Below, piece after piece: positions 60,201-64,000 of a stretch of 64,000 nt of DNA. The stretch is from Apoda limacodes (lineage: Eukaryota > Arthropoda > Insecta > Lepidoptera > Limacodidae). Made by a program: the position numbers and the translations under genes. How positions within the stretch are numbered: position 1 is the first letter of the stretch; each line of letters starts with the position of its first letter. The stretch is taken from positions 3,844,001 through 3,908,000 of the forward strand of contig OX291552.1 in NCBI GenBank assembly GCA_946406115.1. Direction: 5' to 3'. Under the pieces are notes generated by a model, which searched no databases, was not told the DNA's origin, and saw only the letters and a list, made by a program, of their open reading frames with translations.

Positions 60201-62459
60201 AATTCCCCATCACGTATACGAAGATGCGAACGATATTTAATACTCTTCGAAATAGATATCTACTTATATTTTTTAGTAATGTGATATTAGGTAAGTAAAT
60301 GTAATTGCTATAGTGCTACCGCGATGTACTGTGCCTTGGGTGTGACAGACGTTGCAGGGGACCAATTCACATGAAATTATATTTCAAAATAATTCTTAAG
60401 ATATTAGTTAAAATATTTACTATGTTGATGCCCTTAGGGAGGGATTTTTTGTTTCGAAACTTAAATGGAACCAACTTTGAGGTATACCTTATCCAATGAA
60501 ACAAGAATCATCAAAATCGGACTACCGTGTTAACCTTCTTGTGAACCTCCGTTTGTTTTTGTGAGTTGAAAAAAAATTTAAAATATCCGACAATTCGAAT
60601 GTGCACCTAAAACATTGATTTATTTTTTTAGGATTCCATGACTCCATGGCGTAACGAGGCACTTGAATCAGAAGTGGACGTCGTCCTGAAAATGATTCAC
60701 CTAATCCGGTCCACGCGCTCGGAGTACAACCTGACGAACAAACAGAAGACCACCGCTCACCTCATTATATCCAAGGACCTGGAGGTGGACAACTACAGGG
60801 GTCTGTTCAGGAGTCTCCAGTCGCTGGCAAACAGTGAACTGACGGATGAGCAGCCTCCTACTGGATGTTCAATCTTAACTGTGTCGGATAAGATTGAAAT
60901 CCATCTGGTTTTGAAGGTAACACGTCGTATCTCCTATTTATATTGTGATTTTGTTTATGTTCATTTGTCGGGATCAGCGTTACTTTTATTATAACATTCT
61001 CTGCTTTACCGAATTAAAGGAATAGGCGTAGAAAAAGAGGGGATATCAAAACCTGAGATTAGGAGTCTGTCTAGTATTAATTTTTACGAATTGCAAACTT
61101 TTGAGACCAATTTTATAGATTTTTTTTTTTTCTATTGAGATGTCAAGGATGCAAGACCTTAAGCCCACTAACACACACTACACAAAGTAAAGTAAGTAAG
61201 AGAACAGATACCAAAGTATAATGCGACGGATTATTGTTATATTTTTCTTACTCTCAGGTAGATGCAGAAGCGTAAAGATGACAAGGCTATTACATTTGAT
61301 ACCTCTGCTGTTTTTCCTTACTTTAGTACTTATAATATTTTAATATCCCTAACAAAACTTATTTCTGATGAGGTGGTCAAAGATATGACACTAAAATACA
61401 ATAAACTGTAGTAAACAAATAAAATGCTCTCAATATTTACCTAACAACCCTGGTATACAATCGCGAATTATAGGGATTCTAGAGGATACTAGAAGAGACT
61501 TTTTTTTACAATACAAATTAATAACTACAGACAGACAGCGAGCGCCTAGTCTAGCCAGTGACTAAGTGACTTGCGGCCGATTAACCACAATTGTTTGACA
61601 CAGTGGTGGAAGCTGCGGTACCTCATCCAGTACAGTAGTACATAATAACTCAACGCTAGAGGGGTTTACTTTAGAAACGTCAACGGGTCATTCTACCTAA
61701 GACAGATTAAAGAACAAAACTGAGAGGTCATTATTTAGTGTTTCTGTGACATATTTATGTATGTATTTGTAAATGCAAATTTTTAGTTATATATTTCTTA
61801 TTATATATATTAAATATTTCTTATACTTATATTCTAAAAAAATGTTGTACCGCGTATACTCTTTCTGTTTGCTATTGTGCCATTATGTATTGCACCGCGT
61901 AATATCATCGATTTAGTGTTAAATAACGTTTTGCAAAGAACGTAGGGGGCTGCAGTATAGTGATGAGTCAACTAATGATGCTTTATTTGATTTGTCTCCA
62001 AACCTTTTTACGCACGACCTGTTTAAAATAGTTATTAGATTATATTAGTATACTAGCTGACCCGACGAACATTGTTTCTTTTTTGAAAACAACTGCCGCA
62101 CCTTTTTTAACCGCAACAATAACTTTTAGTTCTAAGTATATTTTTCTAGGTGTTGACGCATTTTGAACGGGAGTAAGTATTCTGTACGTTAGTACTATTA
62201 CATATTTTGTTCTAATAGCTCTAACTGTTTTACTTTTCTGCAGGGACTCATTGATCCACAAAAAGAAATAACGAAGCTTGAAAAGAAGAAAGAAAATTTG
62301 ACGCAAACTATTTCTAAACTTAATCAAGCAATAGCCGCTGAGGACTATGCTACGAAAGTCCCAGGTGAAGTCCAAAAGAGTAATTCTGAGAAGCTAACTC
62401 AATCTCAAGGCGAGATCGAAAGGTTACAGGCCGCGATTGAGACCCTAAAACTGATGTAA
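42211..62459 (+). CDS. ValRS: Valyl-tRNA synthetase, cytosolic
   Basis: Eighteen coding exons: 42211-42375, 44545-44712, 45378-45511, 46416-46574, 47313-47574, 47998-48128, 48284-48381, 50251-50375, 51256-51401, 51498-51690, 53065-53256, 54154-54260, 55081-55308, 57140-57281, 57885-58055, 59908-60102, 60632-60916, 62244-62459. They join in frame to about 1,038 residues, close to other animal ValRS. The enzyme charges tRNA-Val with valine and hydrolyses mischarged threonine. Visible: lysine-rich N-terminus, HLGH at 138-141, editing motifs ATTRVET (319-325) and KITPAHD (376-382), [10 protein letters not shown] (565-574), KMSKS (642-646), anticodon-binding [17 protein letters not shown], and a C-terminal coiled coil (about 968-1038). 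No targeting peptide is evident, so cytosolic. The exon 1 donor is uncertain: GAG/gttact, or GCT/gtacaa seven codons earlier, both phase 0. Confidence 0.97.
43507..44063. mobile_element. Pogo/Tigger-like MITE in ValRS intron 1
   Basis: Inverted ends CAGTGGAGC(A/G)(T/C)CGATTAT begin and end the element, with TA duplications at 43505-43506 and 44064-44065. The right end carries repeated 'aagcgg(t/c)' and 'cattcggttgat' units. No transposase is encoded. TA target choice and 'CAGTGGAGC...GATTAT' ends fit pogo-type elements. Confidence 0.82.
44081..44312. repeat. Tandem repeat, about 2.3 units, ValRS intron 1
   Basis: A unit of about 85-105 bp, containing 'caacttggcgacatgaaaa', 'cttgaatccaagcggagcac' and 'ctatttattg', is present twice plus a partial third. 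It directly follows the pogo-like element. Confidence 0.8.
44875..45140 (+). repeat. RTE/SINE tail in ValRS intron 2
   Basis: It contains 'aacaacgccgtctattcc', 'aaaaatcgttggagccg', 'tttccgagatacagatta' and a TA-rich tail before 'gctcgtttaaaggtat'. A related 'caatagacggcgttgtt' block occurs inverted at 26.6 kb. Confidence 0.6.
49490..49755 (+). mobile_element. tRNA-derived SINE in ValRS intron 7
   Basis: The head contains a pol III B box, GGTTCGATTCC at 49,543-49,553, in a tRNA-like context. It is followed by a body with 'tgtcttgagtctgggtgt', 'gttgtctgacacccat' and 'agctctgcttactctggggc'. This is the arrangement of lepidopteran tRNA-derived SINEs. The arms do not fold into a proper tRNA, so it is not annotated as a tRNA gene. 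Confidence 0.8.
50755..51176 (+). pseudogene. LINE C-terminus and 3' UTR in ValRS intron 8
   Basis: It reads [22 protein letters not shown] and [13 protein letters not shown], then after a frameshift [13 protein letters not shown], and ends 'caagcgtccataggctgc', 'gtttgccaccttagtggt' and A-rich sequence. It belongs to the same family as 18.3 kb, in the same orientation as ValRS. Confidence 0.82.
51840..52215. other. GC-rich island in ValRS intron 10, origin unknown
   Basis: About 52,040-52,160 is strongly GC-rich ('gccccgcgtcgccggcgca') inside an otherwise AT-rich 1.4-kb intron. The minus-strand ORF at 51,899-52,210 has no recognised motif. It may be an inserted element end or a regulatory patch; I see nothing decisive. 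The rest of the intron is AT-rich with no feature. Confidence 0.35.
53580..54045 (-). repeat. Retrotransposon tail fragments in ValRS intron 11
   Basis: Blocks 'caacgttcgccgggtcagct' (about 53,818) and 'gaaccgcgggcaaaagctag' (about 54,025) mark the ends of two different tail families lying next to each other. A related 'gctgacccgacgaacattg' block lies at 62,055 in intron 17, inverted. Confidence 0.6.
55309..57139 (+). other. ValRS intron 13, AT-rich, no recognised element
   Basis: This 1.8-kb intron is the longest in the gene without an identifiable insertion apart from weak repeats. ORFs at 56,516-56,859 on the minus strand and 56,834-57,040 on the plus strand have no motifs and are not considered genes. 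Confidence 0.4.
58426..59366 (+). pseudogene. 5'-truncated LINE in ValRS intron 15
   Basis: A frame of about 210 codons (to 59,054) is almost the same as the minus-strand copy at 41.3-42.0 kb: [20 protein letters not shown] through NDKNPWD. I count about four residue differences. The 3' UTR ends in TTTGACTTTGACTTTGAG-type repeats, the likely 3' end of the element. The frame is uninterrupted but lacks palm and endonuclease, so it is dead on arrival. Orientation is the same as ValRS. Confidence 0.92.
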
Positions 62460-62539
62460 TATTACTTTATGCACATATGGTAACTACAAATTCGATATTT
62501 GGCTGAACTTTGTGAACTGGGAGCACTTCATTTAAAAGC

Positions 62540-62545
62540 AATAAA
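62540..62545 (+). terminator. Candidate ValRS polyadenylation signal
   Basis: AATAAA lies 81 nt after the ValRS stop codon, a normal distance for a short 3' UTR. Other AATAAA hexamers further down (for example near 63,222) could give longer forms. Confidence 0.6.
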
Positions 62546-62559
62546 AAGATAATGTAAAT

Positions 62560-64000
62560 GGACACTAATTAATTTTTGATCACAGTTTGTTATATACAAT
62601 ATGTCAGTAAAAAGTTTTATGTTGGAAAAAAAGTATTTAAGTACAATCTATTTAAGGTGAAGCCGACGTAATTTTTTTATAGAAACTGCGTTACACTAAA
62701 TATAAATATAAAAATTTCGCTACTCGAAATTATTGTCATATATTAAATCGCCATAGTCGTAAGAGCATATTTATCCATAAAAAGCCAGTGAATTATTGAA
62801 TAACCAGAGTTTTCATTAATTAAATTGATTATATATATGAAACCCCGGGTTTTTAATTATTTATGTATGTGTATGGTGTTTCATTATAAATGCTAATCTC
62901 TAGAACTACTAGAAGTATCTGAAAATTCTTTTTGCATTTGGTAGCCCGATACTTGAGGAAGGTTATAGGCTATATAACTTCACGCTATTGCACTTAAGTG
63001 CAGAGTCGTAAATTAGACGAATAGAACATATAATATTAACAAATTTTGAGTTATAGATATTTAGTGTAACTCAGTTTGTATGAGTTTTTACGTCGGATTC
63101 ACATTATATACTCATAATATATATTCATTCATAGAAATTGTGTATGAAGCTTATGCTAAAATTTGAATTTCAGTATTTTTCATATATTTTCAGTCATTGT
63201 AATGTAGACGTACATTTTTTAAATAAATAATTAGGTACCTACCTCAGCTTATCAAAACTTGTTCCTATTTAATTTATTTCACATAATTCTCAACTAAACA
63301 AAAAAAAAAGTTAAAGTACATATGTGTATTACTAGTGCAATGTTTTGTTTCCATGTTATAACAATATTATAAGTAATAATAATTTATTTATTATCTTTTG
63401 TAAAATTTTGAAAATAAATTGCTTTTTATTAAAGATTGTATTATTATTATCTGTAATAAAGATCGCTAAGTATAGACGGGGGAGATGTGAGTATGGAAAA
63501 TAGAAGAAATGAGATCTTTTGACTGATCCGTATACCTGAAACCTTAAGCAATCCAACATATTGCCAGAGGCTGTGTTGCACCCCCTATTTCTTATTCTAT
63601 TAAACAATTTATTTTTAGCTATTTTGTGTCAATAAACTGCTATTGCTTTGTATGCACCGCTGGGTGAGCGTCCATGGACGGAACTATAAAACATTTACAA
63701 GCGGAGAAATTATAGGTAATTGCAATTGAGATTTTAGCAATGCCAAAATTCTTATGCTTGTAGGTTGTAGGTAGTCAATGAAAATATTGAGTACTTTAGA
63801 TGTTACGACTTGGTCATCGTCCGTCACATTCCATTTGAATTTGCATGGTACTGCGAATGAGGTTTTTCCGTTGGTCCAACAACAATGTCCCACTGGTTGA
63901 CGAACGGGTTTTTTTTTATGTCCGTGGACCAACTAAATAGTTGAACATTAGAAAACCGAATGGCTCTTACCCGTTATTTTTCGCATGACGTTATTGATTC
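62560..64000. other. ValRS 3' flank, no recognised gene
   Basis: AT-rich sequence. Minus-strand ORFs at 63,356-63,607 and 63,684-63,932 were inspected; the second (82 codons) has no domain I recognise and no splice context I can defend. A short inverted pair, 'ttggtccaacaac' and 'gtccgtggaccaac', lies near 63,870-63,930. Confidence 0.45.

Noticed and set aside
63684..63932. 82-codon minus-strand ORF near the right edge
   Set aside because: No recognised motif, no convincing splice sites, and it overlaps a small inverted repeat. A real gene beyond the window cannot be excluded but is not supported.

Overview
The window is eukaryotic: AT-rich, intron-split genes with GT-AG junctions sitting in dense transposon debris. 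The repeats (non-LTR tails ending in TTTGAC units, a tRNA-derived SINE, RTE-like tails) and the protein matches point to an insect, most probably a moth or butterfly. The species is not identifiable from sequence alone.

Two host genes can be reconstructed completely and lie head to head about 9 kb apart. Minus strand, 33,287 to 24,151: transformer-2 (tra2), the SR-type splicing regulator used in sex-specific splicing, in seven coding exons encoding 275 residues with an RS-RRM-RS layout. Plus strand, 42,211 to 62,459: cytosolic valyl-tRNA synthetase (ValRS), in eighteen coding exons encoding about 1,038 residues with HIGH, editing, KMSKS and C-terminal coiled-coil regions. All internal exons join in frame.

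Left part (1-20,300). The first two coding exons of a second tra2 copy lie at 802-1,059 on the minus strand and point out of the window. Next come a hAT MITE, a nearly complete hAT transposon (2,916-6,382) with an 8-bp target duplication and two nonsense codons, fragments of several non-LTR elements (one with a long endonuclease-reverse transcriptase ORF at 8,606-10,720), and a recent 1.33-kb tandem duplication (15,309-17,968).

Middle (20,300-42,000). The tra2 gene occupies 24,151-33,287. Its last intron is filled by a 37-bp minisatellite that has copied the 3' splice site of the terminal exon about 17 times. The tra2 to ValRS interval holds a second promoter-proximal MITE, a Jockey-like relic, a THAP pseudogene, a PIF/Harbinger DDE fragment and a 5'-truncated LINE.

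Right (42,000-64,000). ValRS has introns carrying a pogo-like MITE, a tRNA-derived SINE and LINE tails; the last 1.5 kb is 3' flank with no recognised gene.

The most notable features are the splice-site minisatellite in tra2, the partial second tra2 copy with mostly synonymous differences, and the parallel MITE insertions beside both tra2 first exons.
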